Program-made: the position numbers and the translations under genes | Part shown: positions 26,163-35,254 of the stretch, in pieces | Layout: each line of letters starts with the position of its first letter | Position numbering within the stretch: position 1 is the stretch's first letter | From: Scytonema sp045865695 | GTDB lineage: Bacteria; Cyanobacteriota; Cyanobacteriia; Cyanobacteriales; Nostocaceae | Length of the DNA stretch: 64,000 nt | Assembly (NCBI RefSeq): GCF_045865695.1 | Contig: NZ_BAACAP010000248.1 | Span: 62,001-126,000 of the forward strand | Direction of reading: 5' to 3' | The notes under the pieces: generated by a model | What the model was told of the DNA's origin: nothing | The model's database searches: none | Seen by the model: only the letters and a program-made list of their open reading frames with translations

Positions 26163-27614
26163 GTGAAAAGCCAGCCTCCAAAATACTATAAGGTATTAAT
26201 TTTTTTCGTTTGCACGTTGTTTGTTGTCTTTTCCAGTCAGATAGTCATCGCATGGAGCAATAGCAATCCGGATTCTCAAAAAATGCGGAGTGTGGATTTG
26301 ATTGTTGGTGGTGATTTCGTCGTGACTATGAACGATGCACAACCTGTTATCAAGAATGGTGCAGTTGCGATCGAGGACGGCAAAATTATTGCGGTAGACA
26401 AAAGAGATAAAATCCTGACATCTTACAAAGCTGACAGGACGCTTCCAGGCGAAGGCATGGTATTAATGCCCGGTCTTGTCAACGGTCACTCTCATTCGGC
26501 AATGGTGCTGTTTCGGGGTCTAGCGGACGACTTAGCGTTGCAAGATTGGCTCCAGAATTATATCTTCCCTGCGGAAGCAAAGTTCGTTGACGAAAATTTT
26601 ATTCGCATTGGAGAACAACTAGCCTGTTGGGAGATGATTCGGGGGGGAACAACGACTTTTGTTGACATGTACTTTAAGCCAGATGTTGCTACTGAAGTAG
26701 TGAATGAATGCGGCTTGCGTGCCATTATTGCACCATCGTCAATAGATTTTCCCAGCCCCGGTTTTCAAGGGTGGGATGATGCGTTTGCCGCAGCTGTAGA
26801 TTTTGTAAAACGCTGGAAGGGCAAGAACCCACGTATTATACCAGCCATTGCTGCACATGCTCCCTACACTGTCTCGCCAGAGCACCTAACACAAGCTATT
26901 GAGGCTGCACGTCAGTATGATCTCCCTCTAACAATTCACTTAGCAGAGACAAAAACTGAAGTAGAAGATGTTCAACAGCGTTATAACGCGACCCCAGTGC
27001 AACACTTGGAAAATCTCGGCTTCTTAGAACCGCGTGTCTTTGCCGCGCACGTCGTATGGCCTAACGAAAGTGAAATTGCCTTGATGGCGAAACGCGGTGT
27101 TGGTGTTATCCACAATCCTGACTCGAATTTAAAACTAGCTTCTGGCTTTGCGCCGATTCCTGCAATGTTGAAAGCAGGAGTTAAAGTTGGTTTGGGTACG
27201 GATGGAGCTGCCTCGAACAACGATCTTGATATGTGGGAGGCAATCCGCCTTACTGCCTTCATCCATAAAGGGACAACTCTCGATCCCACTGCTGTACCTG
27301 CTAAGACTGTTTTGCGTATGGCAACACTTGGTGGTGCAGAAGCACTCGGCTTGGCAGATAAAATTGGTGCGATTAAGGTGGGGCTTCAAGCAGATCTGAT
27401 TCAAGTCCAGCTTAGCGAACCACATCTGACCCCAATTTACGATGCAATCTCCCATCTGGTCTATACAGCAGATGCCCAAGACGTTGATACTGTTATCGTG
27501 GATGGGAAAGTTCTTATGCACAGACGTGAAATGCTTACCCTTAACCCGGAGCGGATTCGCCTTGAAGCGACTTCCATTGCACAGAGGATCGACGCTGAGT
27601 TACGACCTAATTAA
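26163..27614 (+). CDS. Exported MTA/SAH deaminase-like amidohydrolase
   Basis: 483 aa from a GTG start. The enzyme is of the TRZ/ATZ/MtaD amidohydrolase type: metal ligands in GHSHSAM, then IAAHAPYTVS, TIHLAET, GVIHNPDSNLKLA and GLGTDGAASNNDLDM. All expected His and Asp ligands are present, so activity is likely: hydrolytic deamination of 5'-methylthioadenosine, S-adenosylhomocysteine or a related ring. Unusually, it has an N-terminal hydrophobic stretch (about 10-30, VLIFFVCTLFVVFSS) resembling a signal peptide or membrane anchor, absent from the usual cytosolic enzymes. It appears to be monocistronic. Confidence 0.85.
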   Translation: MKSQPPKYYKVLIFFVCTLFVVFSSQIVIAWSNSNPDSQKMRSVDLIVGGDFVVTMNDAQPVIKNGAVAIEDGKIIAVDKRDKILTSYKADRTLPGEGMVLMPGLVNGHSHSAMVLFRGLADDLALQDWLQNYIFPAEAKFVDENFIRIGEQLACWEMIRGGTTTFVDMYFKPDVATEVVNECGLRAIIAPSSIDFPSPGFQGWDDAFAAAVDFVKRWKGKNPRIIPAIAAHAPYTVSPEHLTQAIEAARQYDLPLTIHLAETKTEVEDVQQRYNATPVQHLENLGFLEPRVFAAHVVWPNESEIALMAKRGVGVIHNPDSNLKLASGFAPIPAMLKAGVKVGLGTDGAASNNDLDMWEAIRLTAFIHKGTTLDPTAVPAKTVLRMATLGGAEALGLADKIGAIKVGLQADLIQVQLSEPHLTPIYDAISHLVYTADAQDVDTVIVDGKVLMHRREMLTLNPERIRLEATSIAQRIDAELRPN

Positions 27615-27912
27615 AATACTTAAAGTCCTACCGTAATATACAGCAGTTTTCACCTAAATGAACCACACCGTTGGTAGGGGCGCAAGGCATTGTGCCCTTA
27701 CAGATGTGGTCTATTTACTTGAAAATGGCTGTAATTGGGGATGTCCAAGAAATAAATTATTCCCGAATGTGGGATGGGCGTCCTCGCCCGTCCCGTGTCA
27801 GTGGCTGGCTAGAAGCCCGTACCACAAGAGAAAGTTGCATATTTTTTTATTTGGAAGTCCCTTGGCTCTCTGCCTTCTCCCTTAGGGAGAAGGGCTGGAG
27901 TGATAGGCATTT
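27615..27912. repeat. Intergenic dispersed repeats between convergent genes
   Basis: No gene. It holds a gggcgcaaggcattgtgccc hairpin at about 27678 and a near-perfect gggatgggcg/cgcccgtccc hairpin (27771-27794) of dispersed-repeat type. Either may end transcription from both sides. Confidence 0.5.
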
Positions 27913-29259
27913 TCAACGAAAAACTTTCAAAGCCACCGAAATCAGGGTTAAGAAAGTGAGAAACCCAACAGCATCCAATAACGTAGTTAACAACGGTCCG
28001 CTAATCAATGCAGGGTCTAATTTTAACCTTTTGAGACCCATTGGTAAAACTGTACCCATACTGGCTGCAACAAATACGTTAACAGCCATTACCAATGCTG
28101 CAACAATTGCTACCCATCTCTCTTGAGGTGGCGACCAAATTAAGGAGAGTATGCCCAAGGATAATCCTAGCCCTACAGATGTCCCCAATCCTGCTAGAAT
28201 TTCCTTACGAAGAATTTTGAAAGTATCTCTAGGTGTAACTTCTCCAACCCCTAATCCTCGTACTGTTACGGATAAGGCTTGAATGGCAACGTTACCACTG
28301 GTATTGGATAGAATTGGCATAATGACAGCTAAAACTGGCACTACGGAAATGACTTGTTGAAATGGCGCGATCGCACTCGCTGCTCCCACATATAAGGCAA
28401 TATTAACCAACAACCAGGGAAAACGCTTGCGGAGAGTCACTTGGGGAGGTGATAAGGCGGCTTCATCACCACCACTCACGCCCGCAAGTTTTTGAATATC
28501 TTCTGTGGCTTCTTCTTCTAATATATCCACTACATCATCAATTGTGACGATTCCTACAAGTTTATCTTCGCGATCCACAACAGGGAGTGCTATCAAGTCG
28601 TAGCGCTTCATTAATTGAGCAACTTCTTCTTGGGGAGTTTCCGTTTTAACTTTGACGACGCGATCGCTGGCTACATCTCTGACGTAAACATCAGGAATGG
28701 TAAACAATAGCTGACGCAGGGAGACTACCCGCACGAGCTTGCGATTTTCGTCTGTGACGTAGGCGTAGTAAATTGTTTCTTTATCTTCATCATAACGGCG
28801 AATTTTGTTTAGGGCTTCTCCAACTGTTAAGCCTTGCTGCAAGCGGACATATTTAGTTGTCATGACGCGCCCAGCTGTTCCATCAGGGTAGCCGAGAATT
28901 GTTGCTGTCACTTGCCTTTCTTCCGGGCTAAGTTGTTGCAACAAGCGCTTGACAACTTTTGCAGGTAGCTCATCAAATAACTCTACGCGATCGTCCGGAC
29001 TCATTGCCTCTACAATTTGACAGACTTGCGTAGCGTGAAGTGCTTCAATCAGTTCTTCTTGAATTTCAGAGGGTAAGTACTCAAAAACTGCAATTGCTTG
29101 GTTTTTGTTAAGCAAGCGGAATGCGATCGCTCTTTTTTCGGTAGGCTGTTCCACAATGTAGTCTCCTACATCCACAGCCGGTAAACGATTGAGTTCAACT
29201 TTTAGCTGGTTTAAGTCAGCAATGCTTGACAGTTCAGCACGTCCTTCCCAGGTGAGCAT
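27913..29259 (-). CDS. mgtE: Magnesium transporter MgtE
   Basis: 448 aa inner-membrane Mg2+ channel. The N-terminal MgtE_N superhelix (about 20-125, EALHATQVCQIVEAMSPDDR) is followed by two CBS domains (about 130-255; VVDREDKLVGIVTIDDVVDI). The plug/TM region (280-448) has five helices and includes the family PILSNTSGNVAIQALS segment. Length and order are canonical. A strong ribosome-binding site (aggagg) lies 6 bases before the ATG. No M-box riboswitch is evident upstream; gating in this family is by cytosolic Mg2+ binding to the CBS/N domains. Confidence 0.93.
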   Translation of the reverse strand: MLTWEGRAELSSIADLNQLKVELNRLPAVDVGDYIVEQPTEKRAIAFRLLNKNQAIAVFEYLPSEIQEELIEALHATQVCQIVEAMSPDDRVELFDELPAKVVKRLLQQLSPEERQVTATILGYPDGTAGRVMTTKYVRLQQGLTVGEALNKIRRYDEDKETIYYAYVTDENRKLVRVVSLRQLLFTIPDVYVRDVASDRVVKVKTETPQEEVAQLMKRYDLIALPVVDREDKLVGIVTIDDVVDILEEEATEDIQKLAGVSGGDEAALSPPQVTLRKRFPWLLVNIALYVGAASAIAPFQQVISVVPVLAVIMPILSNTSGNVAIQALSVTVRGLGVGEVTPRDTFKILRKEILAGLGTSVGLGLSLGILSLIWSPPQERWVAIVAALVMAVNVFVAASMGTVLPMGLKRLKLDPALISGPLLTTLLDAVGFLTFLTLISVALKVFR

Positions 29260-29583
29260 AAAAACCTCCTAATGTCTCCCTCTCACTGGGAGACCAACTC
29301 ACCAAGCAAGAGGGAGATAAATACTATGACTACTAGGCGAACTTGTATCCATTGGATTTAAAAAATCGACGATGGTACTCGGAAGAGTACTTCTAGGTGA
29401 CCTTTTAAGGTATTTTATATTACATTATATCAAAATTATTGACAAGACCATTTGGTTTAATCCCCTTAGTTAGATCCCCGACTTCTTTGAGAAGTCGGGG
29501 ATCTTGAGTTTCATGTCACAAAACTTCATAAATTTTAAGTAATTTTTTGTAGCAAGTATAGTTTATAATATTACCTAATATTT
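29260..29583. repeat. Intergenic region with two hairpin repeats
   Basis: No gene. A gtctccc/gggagac hairpin (29274-29294) lies in the mgtE leader. A perfect hairpin at 29473-29503 (gatccccgacttct / agaagtcggggatc, 14-bp arms, 3-base loop) is a dispersed element; a degraded copy occurs near 36725-36750. The segment just before 29584 is AT-rich and probably promoter. Confidence 0.6.
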
Positions 29584-29607
29584 TTGTATAAAAAATACAT
29601 AAAACTG

Positions 29608-32388
29608 ATGAATACCACAAGCAATTCTGAGATTGACAGCGAAGTGCTTCGCTCACAACTTGCTAAAGATTATCGTCAGCTATCAACATTAGAACAAAGT
29701 ATAATCCAATTGTTTTCAGTTGTTTACGAGCCTATAAATAGAACTACATTTCTAGATTGTTTTACATATACTGGCGCACGTAACGAAAATGGTCTACTTT
29801 TCAATGCTTCAAATTTAAAACCTTATCTTGACAAACTGTTAGCATCAGGATTGTTAGTGCAACCTATTGGCTTCGGTCCTCAGTGTCATCCTTTGCTTGT
29901 AGAAATTGCGACTCGCGATGCAGTGAAAACGGGAAGGTTTAACGTATTTGTTAAAACAGTACAGGACAAATTACCCATCAAAACTCAATGGCAAGGTGGA
30001 CCTCGGTTTTTTAAAAGTAAGAGCCAATTGATTCGGGAAGTCCGTATTGGTCTTTATAGCCATAACCTCAATTTTATTAACGAGCAACTTGAAAATTACA
30101 AGAAATACAATACGCGAGAGAATATATCAATAGAAGATATTTTTGAGCAGGTGTGCAATAATCCATTTGATGCAGATTGGTTTCGCACTCTACCTGAAGA
30201 ATTGTATGAGAAAGCTATATCTAGCATTTTGTCGAGTGCTGCATTGAAATGCAAGCCAGCTGATGACGCATTTGCATTGCTTGAAGAACATTGTTCTTCT
30301 ATAGATCCTTCACACGATCTGCAACTGCTTTTAACAGAACAACTGCTTTTAAGAGGACACATCCAAGAAGCTCAACAGAGTTTGGAATGTATATTGGATG
30401 AGTATCAACACCATGCTACTGTCTATTGGGGTTGGCTGAGTTTCTCACGTGGTGAGAACGACAAAGCTATTGAGTATTATACAGCTGGTCTCAAAGCCCA
30501 TAAAAAAGGTAAAAGTCAACGACCAATATACTTTAACACTATAAGCGGATTGTTTTTTATCTTGGCTTTGTTGAAAGATGATTCGCCGGAACGTCTTCGC
30601 GAAGCAGAAGAATATGCTAGTTTGATTTCATGCCAACCCAAGCATTGGCTCAAGTTAGTTTATTCGAGACTGGAAATAGTCTTGCAAGTTCAACAGGGTG
30701 ATGTTGAACAAACAATACTTATTGTCGATGCTTATATTCCTTCTTTAATTAATGGTAACAGTTTAGAAACACTGTTCTGTTGTCTGTGCCTTTACTGGAT
30801 GGACATCGAGCAGGCAAAAAAACGATTGCCCAAGTTATTAGAACATTTATATAAACACGCTATGGCTTCTGGTTATGACTGGGTGGCGATGGAAGCAGCA
30901 GAATTGCTATCTCGGTTGATTCCAGACAGTCATTACGAAACGAAAGCAGAGATATTGCTTGAAGATATCGAGATAGAAAGTATTGTTAACTTGATTCAAC
31001 CTCAAGAACCTTGGGAATTTAGCTTGAAGGCGCTGGCTAATATCCAGAAGGAACCGCAATCACCATCTAAAATTAATTTGGAATTGCGCTTGGCTTGGTT
31101 TATTACTTTCTATTCCAATAAATGCTTGTTACAGCCTCGCGAACAAAAAATAAATGCTAAAGGGGCTTGGGGTGTGGGTCGTCCTATAGCTTTGAAGCGG
31201 TTGAGCAATAATCTGAGTGAGTTCAATTATATCACTCCTCAAGATTTAAGATTGTGTGCGTATATTGAAACTTACCACGATAACTCTCATGGATATTACG
31301 GAAAAACTGAATATAGTTTAAACGAAAAAGCGATTTTGGAGTTAGTAGGGCATCCTTTTGTATTTTGGGAAAATTCTCCAACAACTCGTGTAGAAATAGT
31401 GAAAGGAGAACCGGAATTGTTGGTGAAAAAAAGCGATAAGCCGGGTACGGCTTGCGCCAAGGGCGATGCTGCAAAGCAGCCGCTTCGCGAACGCAATCGC
31501 TTAACTTTGGAATTTTTTCCCAAACTACCAGAAAAACAAGAAATCCTGGCTATAAAAGAAACGCCCACTCGGATAAAAGCGATCGAAATCAGTGCTGGAC
31601 ATCGACGGATTGCAGAAATTCTTGGTAAGGAAAATCGGTTGGAAGTCCCTGCTATAGCCAAAGATCGAGTCTTAGCCGCGATCAATGCAGTTTCTGGAAT
31701 TGTCACCGTACATTCTGATATTGGTGGTGGGTTGGAAAATGCTAAAGAAGTCTCAGCAAAACCCACTCCTCACGTTCACTTGTTACCTGCAGGGGATGGG
31801 TTGAAAGTTGCCATACTAGTTCGACCGTTTGATGGAGGAGGTCCTTATTACAATCCGGGTACGGGCGGTGAAACCGTGATTGCAGAGGTTGAAGGTACGC
31901 GCTTGCAAACAACGCGCAATTTAAGTGAAGAGAAGCAACTAGCCAATGCTGTTGTAGCAGCTTGTCCCACCTTAACCCGTCACGAAGAACGAGAGGGTGA
32001 ATGGTTGGTGAACGAACTTGAGAACTGTTTGGAACTGCTGCAAGAACTGCAAGCATTGGAGGACAGTATAATTCTGGAATGGCCAGAAGGCGAAAAATTC
32101 CGCATCGGTCACCGTGCTGACTTTAACGATTTTCAGATGAAGATTCAACGCCAGGGGGACTGGTTTGCTGTGAGTGGAGAGTTGAAATTGGATGAAAATA
32201 TAGTATTTGATATGCAGCAACTGGTGGAACTCCTGGAGCTGTTAAAGACTTCTAAATTCACTAAGTACAGTCGCCTAGTTTCACCGCTTAATTTCACAGT
32301 CTTAGTAAGTTTCTTATTTAATAGATATACTTTCCATGTCACTCCCTGGCGATCGCCTTCAGATACCAGTCTTTTGCTTTGTGCATAA
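29608..32388 (+). pseudogene. SNF2-type helicase, truncated before the ATPase domain
   Basis: The open frame encodes about 926 aa from ATG 29608. It matches the long N-terminal half of cyanobacterial SNF2/DEAD-like helicases, up to GDWFAVSGELKLDENIVFDM then QQLVELLELL (about 32244), where family members go on to the SNF2 ATPase core. Here the sequence changes to unrelated residues (TSKFTKYSRLVSPLNF) and stops, so all helicase motifs are absent. The tail is antisense to a secreted-protein gene that is also cut at the same place. A 60-bp double repeat (31437-31496) adds 20 residues in frame. Probably not active as a helicase. Confidence 0.7.
31437..31496. repeat. Double 30-bp element inserted in a GCGATCGC site
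   Basis: 60 bases lie between gcga and tcgc. Removal recreates the HIP1 octamer and leaves the frame unchanged. The first 30 bases (taagccgggtacggc...gggcga) are identical to the element at 40462-40491. Because that unit ends in gcga, it regenerates a GCGATCGC site, into which the second 30-base unit (tgctgcaaagcag...gcaa) appears to have inserted. Confidence 0.75.
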
Positions 32389-32447
32389 GCGCTTAAACTT
32401 AACACCAATATTAGTATTCCTGCTAGACTTACCAATTTTAGTTTCAT
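32247..32447 (-). pseudogene. Secreted protein gene, 3'-truncated
   Basis: ATG at 32447. A clear signal peptide (KLVSLAGILILVLSLSAYAQ) is followed by SEGDRQGVTWKVYLLNKKL and LYLVNLEVF, then the frame enters antisense helicase sequence near 32247 and continues meaninglessly to 32145. About 65 native residues remain. Family not recognised. The break coincides with the end of helicase homology. Confidence 0.55.
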
Positions 32448-32503
32448 TAACTGATTTACTCTTTGCTTTGTATCATTTTTTTCACAAAGTTAGGTGATAA
32501 CCG

Positions 32504-32752
32504 CTATATTCTCGATTGGTCAGTAGAAACGAGTACCAGAACTATATTTGATACAGCTGGAGTCTGAATGTAATTGTAAAGAATTACGAACGCTTGAGTG
32601 GTTAAGTAATGGGCACTTCTCAGTACAACTACAACTTTTCTTCCCAACTCTGCACCGGATTTTAATCGAGCGATCGGTTCTTCAATATCTTTAGCTTCAT
32701 ATGCTTGGGTAGCATCAAAATCTATAACTCGATCGCATATGAAACTTATCAT
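32504..32752 (-). pseudogene. Possible zinc-type dehydrogenase C-terminal relic
   Basis: About 82 aa. The stretch VIDFDATQAYEAKDIEEPIA then LKSGAELGRKVVVV resembles the last 40 residues of NADPH:quinone oxidoreductase/zinc-type alcohol dehydrogenases (FDFDxxxxAYxxxxSGxxxGKVV). The nucleotide-binding fold is missing and the end is extended by unrelated residues. A remnant at best. Confidence 0.35.
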
Positions 32753-32875
32753 AAATTTTCCTCCACTTCGTCATCTATTTTCTCACAATGTATGATCTTT
32801 GCTGAGGATTGTACAATTGCTTTAAATTAGATATGAATTAATAAGTGTAGAAGTTACCACCTTATGTACTGACCA

Positions 32876-33130
32876 ATGGGTTTAAATTGCCGAGATATGG
32901 TAGGAGTAGACTACAAATGTCCTAATATCTCGATCTGCATGGAAAATTCTTGCAAGCCCTCAATGCTCAAAATTGTCTTTTTTGTTCTCAATCAGCAAAT
33001 GTGTAAACTAGAGGACATTAAAGTGAACGAGCAGCCCCTTGAAGAACTATTAGTCGAAACAAACCAAGATATAGAATCTTTGATGAGCAATCTGGATAGC
33101 TTTGTGATTGCTCAACGCCAAAGGGACTAA
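32876..33130 (+). CDS. Doubtful small open frame
   Basis: 84 aa from ATG 32876. Only the last 35 residues, from a GTG at 33023 (NEQPLEELLVETNQDIESLM), look protein-like; the Cys-rich first part does not. May be a fragment of a lost gene. No family recognised. Confidence 0.2.
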   Translation: MGLNCRDMVGVDYKCPNISICMENSCKPSMLKIVFFVLNQQMCKLEDIKVNEQPLEELLVETNQDIESLMSNLDSFVIAQRQRD

Positions 33131-33189
33131 TTGGGAGATTACTTGTGCATGGAAATGAAAGTTTATCACATGAAACACACGATCTCGCC

Positions 33190-33643
33190 ATCATTCCCAG
33201 GCTTGTAATTGCCCTTTAGCATTGTTTCGCAGTGAATTCAATTGTTTGCGACGAGTTTCAAAATTAGCAGCGATGGTCAGGAGTACAATCTGAACTTTCA
33301 AGCTTCCATAGGATCTGGTCTACCAATGCCCAATTCTTGAAGTTTAGCTTTGACATCCTCCCATTGGATACCACAGTAATAGTACTTTTTGTTTTTAATG
33401 TCCGCTATATAGAAGCCGGGATGTCCGTTATTGATTCGTCGAAGCTCAGTAGCAACTTCTTTCATCGTTGTACCAAACACAGCAAATAAATCTTTTTGTT
33501 CAAGAATTGGAGCATTAAACAAATTAACGAACACGTCACCTTTAGTGAAATGCCAAGTGTCATTCCGTCGTACAACCAATCGATAATGAACTGGATAAAC
33601 AATAGTCTTTGATTTTTGCATAATTTATCTTAAGGTAAAATAG
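33190..33643. repeat. Segmental duplication, copy 1 (454 bp)
   Basis: Nearly identical to 34801-35254 at a constant offset of 1611. Each copy contains the 107-aa gene and about 100 bases that match the 3' end of the DUF2157-like gene at 36790-36890, including its stop codon region. Identity ends sharply after taaggta on the right. Confidence 0.85.
33298..33621 (-). CDS. Hypothetical protein, duplicated gene copy 1
   Basis: 107 aa (MQKSKTIVYPVHYRLVVRRN, DVFVNLFNAPILEQKDLFAV, GHPGFYIADIKNKKYYYCGI). Compact alpha/beta, no TM or signal, no known motif. The second copy at 34909-35232 differs by two residues (K4E, A37V). Both copies lie beside a VapC-type module, one on each side, so a link with mobility or addiction is possible but unproven. 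Confidence 0.65.
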   Translation of the reverse strand: MQKSKTIVYPVHYRLVVRRNDTWHFTKGDVFVNLFNAPILEQKDLFAVFGTTMKEVATELRRINNGHPGFYIADIKNKKYYYCGIQWEDVKAKLQELGIGRPDPMEA

Positions 33644-33662
33644 AAATTACATTAACGAAGAT

Positions 33663-33773
33663 ATAGCGGTTCTCACTAGAATGAAGTACAGATTCATCCG
33701 CTACGGGCTGCTACAGGCTGCGGTTCCATAAATTTTTTATGTATTGCACCCAATTGAAAACCGTTATATTTGA
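33663..33773. repeat. MITE-like palindromic element, inverted copy
   Basis: Starts tatagcggttctcacta and ends ttgaaaaccgttata, with the ggctgcggttccata core: the same family as 45169-45272, in the opposite orientation and more diverged. Confidence 0.6.
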
Positions 33774-33845
33774 GGATAAAGCTCAATCACAAGTCCCAAT
33801 CTGTGCTACAATTCTATAATAAGTAAAGCTTTGTGAAGTCAGCTT

Positions 33846-34133
33846 ATGGAGCGAGTCACGTTACCAGAAGTTCTTACCCTTGAAGAAGTTTCAGAATATT
33901 TACGTCTGCCGATGGAAACTTTACAGCGTCAAGCTTTACAAGGAAAGCTTCCCGGTCGTAAAATTGAAAACGAATGGAGGTTTTTGAAAGTTGCTATTGA
34001 TGATTGGTTGCGTGCTCAAAGTAGTCGTTCCACCCTACTTCAGCAGGTAGGAGCTTTTGCCGATGATACATCGCTTGCTCAATTGAGAACAAGTATTTAT
34101 CAAGCGAGAGGACGTTCTGAAGTTGATGAGTAA
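33846..34133 (+). CDS. HTH antitoxin, excisionase/MerR-like
   Basis: 95 aa. The N-terminal helix-turn-helix (TLEEVSEYLRLPMETLQRQA, PGRKIENEWRFLKVAIDDWL) is of the excisionase type. The C-terminal tail (DTSLAQLRTSIYQARGRSE) is the usual antitoxin toxin-binding extension. It precedes a PIN-domain toxin gene by 11 bases. Predicted to neutralise the toxin and autorepress the pair. Confidence 0.8.
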   Translation: MERVTLPEVLTLEEVSEYLRLPMETLQRQALQGKLPGRKIENEWRFLKVAIDDWLRAQSSRSTLLQQVGAFADDTSLAQLRTSIYQARGRSEVDE

Positions 34134-34144
34134 TTGGAATGTAA

Positions 34145-34564
34145 ATGTATTTGCTTGATACTGATACTCTAACCCATCTCTATGCTGGGAATACAAATGT
34201 TGTTACCCGGTTAAATGCTGTTGAAAATTCAGAAGTAGGAATTACCATAATTACAAAAGCAGAAATGTTGCGCGGACGCATTGATTATCTAATCAAAGCA
34301 GAAACTGGTGAAAGTTTATTGAGGGCGCAAGAGCTTTTGTTTCGCACAGAAGAATTGTTAGCAGAACTTTTAATTGTTCCCATCAGTCAAAGAGCCGCAG
34401 ATGAATTTGAGCGTTTACGTACAGTATCAAAACTACGTAAAATTGGAAGAGCAGATTTGTTAATTGCGAGTATTTCCTTAGCGAATAGAGCTATATTAGT
34501 GACACGAAATATCAGACATTTTAAACAAATTCCTGAGTTACGAGTTGTAAATTGGGTTGATTGA
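34145..34564 (+). CDS. PIN-domain toxin, VapC-type
   Basis: 139 aa. PIN-domain RNase: acidic residues in MYLLDTDTLTHLY (D5, D7), E39-type in ITKAEMLRG, and a C-terminal acidic pair in GRADLLIASISLAN (D) before VTRNIRHFKQIP. All canonical positions are present, so Mg2+-dependent RNase activity is likely. It follows its antitoxin and the pair is flanked by duplicated DNA. Confidence 0.88.
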   Translation: MYLLDTDTLTHLYAGNTNVVTRLNAVENSEVGITIITKAEMLRGRIDYLIKAETGESLLRAQELLFRTEELLAELLIVPISQRAADEFERLRTVSKLRKIGRADLLIASISLANRAILVTRNIRHFKQIPELRVVNWVD

Positions 34565-34589
34565 AATCTAATTCAGCAGCAGAGTGCAA

Positions 34590-34675
34590 TACATAAAAAA
34601 GTTTTGGAACCGCAGACGAACGCAGCCCGTAGCGGATAAATCTGTACTTCATTCAAGTGAGAACCGCTATATATT
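34590..34675. repeat. MITE-like element, partial copy
   Basis: Contains tggaaccgcag...cggataaatctgtac and ends attcaagtgagaaccgcta. The left terminal repeat is lost. Lies just after the toxin gene. Confidence 0.55.
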
Positions 34676-34800
34676 TCAATTGGATAGATGAGTTGTGTGA
34701 AGCAATTGAAGATTCACAATATATGAATTGGGTCTGTGAGATAATAGAGGATGCTTGCAATGTAAACGATTTGTAAATGATTTAAAACCTCTAATATGCT

Positions 34801-35254
34801 ATCATTCCCAAGCTTGTAATTGCCCTTTAGCATTGCTTCGCAGTGAATTCAATTGTTTGCGACGAGTTTCAAAATTAGCAGCGATGGTCAGGAGTACAAT
34901 CTGAACTTTCAAGCTTCCATAGGATCTGGTCTACCAATGCCCAATTCTTGAAGTTTAGCTTTGACATCCTCCCATTGGATACCACAGTAATAGTACTTTT
35001 TGTTTTTAATGTCCGCTATATAGAAGCCGGGATGTCCGTTATTGATTCGTCGAAGCTCAGTAGCAACTTCTTTCATCGTTGTACCAAACACAGCAAATAA
35101 ATCTTTTTGTTCAAGAATTGGAACATTAAACAAATTAACGAACACGTCACCTTTAGTGAAATGCCAAGTGTCATTCCGTCGTACAACCAATCGATAATGA
35201 ACTGGATAAACAATAGTCTCTGATTTTTGCATAATTTATCTTAAGGTATACTAG
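34801..35254. repeat. Segmental duplication, copy 2 (454 bp)
   Basis: Second copy of 33190-33643, nearly identical throughout. The IS630 relic begins immediately to its right. Confidence 0.85.
34909..35232 (-). CDS. Hypothetical protein, duplicated gene copy 2
   Basis: 107 aa, differing from the copy at 33298-33621 only at residues 4 and 37. Intact frame in both copies indicates a recent duplication or selection on both. No recognised family. Confidence 0.65.
   Translation of the reverse strand: MQKSETIVYPVHYRLVVRRNDTWHFTKGDVFVNLFNVPILEQKDLFAVFGTTMKEVATELRRINNGHPGFYIADIKNKKYYYCGIQWEDVKAKLQELGIGRPDPMEA

Noticed and set aside
27671..28126. 151-codon plus-strand frame
   Set aside because: Consists of dispersed repeat DNA and antisense mgtE.
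29260..29330. Magnesium riboswitch before mgtE
   Set aside because: Only a small dispersed hairpin is seen; no conserved M-box or yybP-like core could be recognised.
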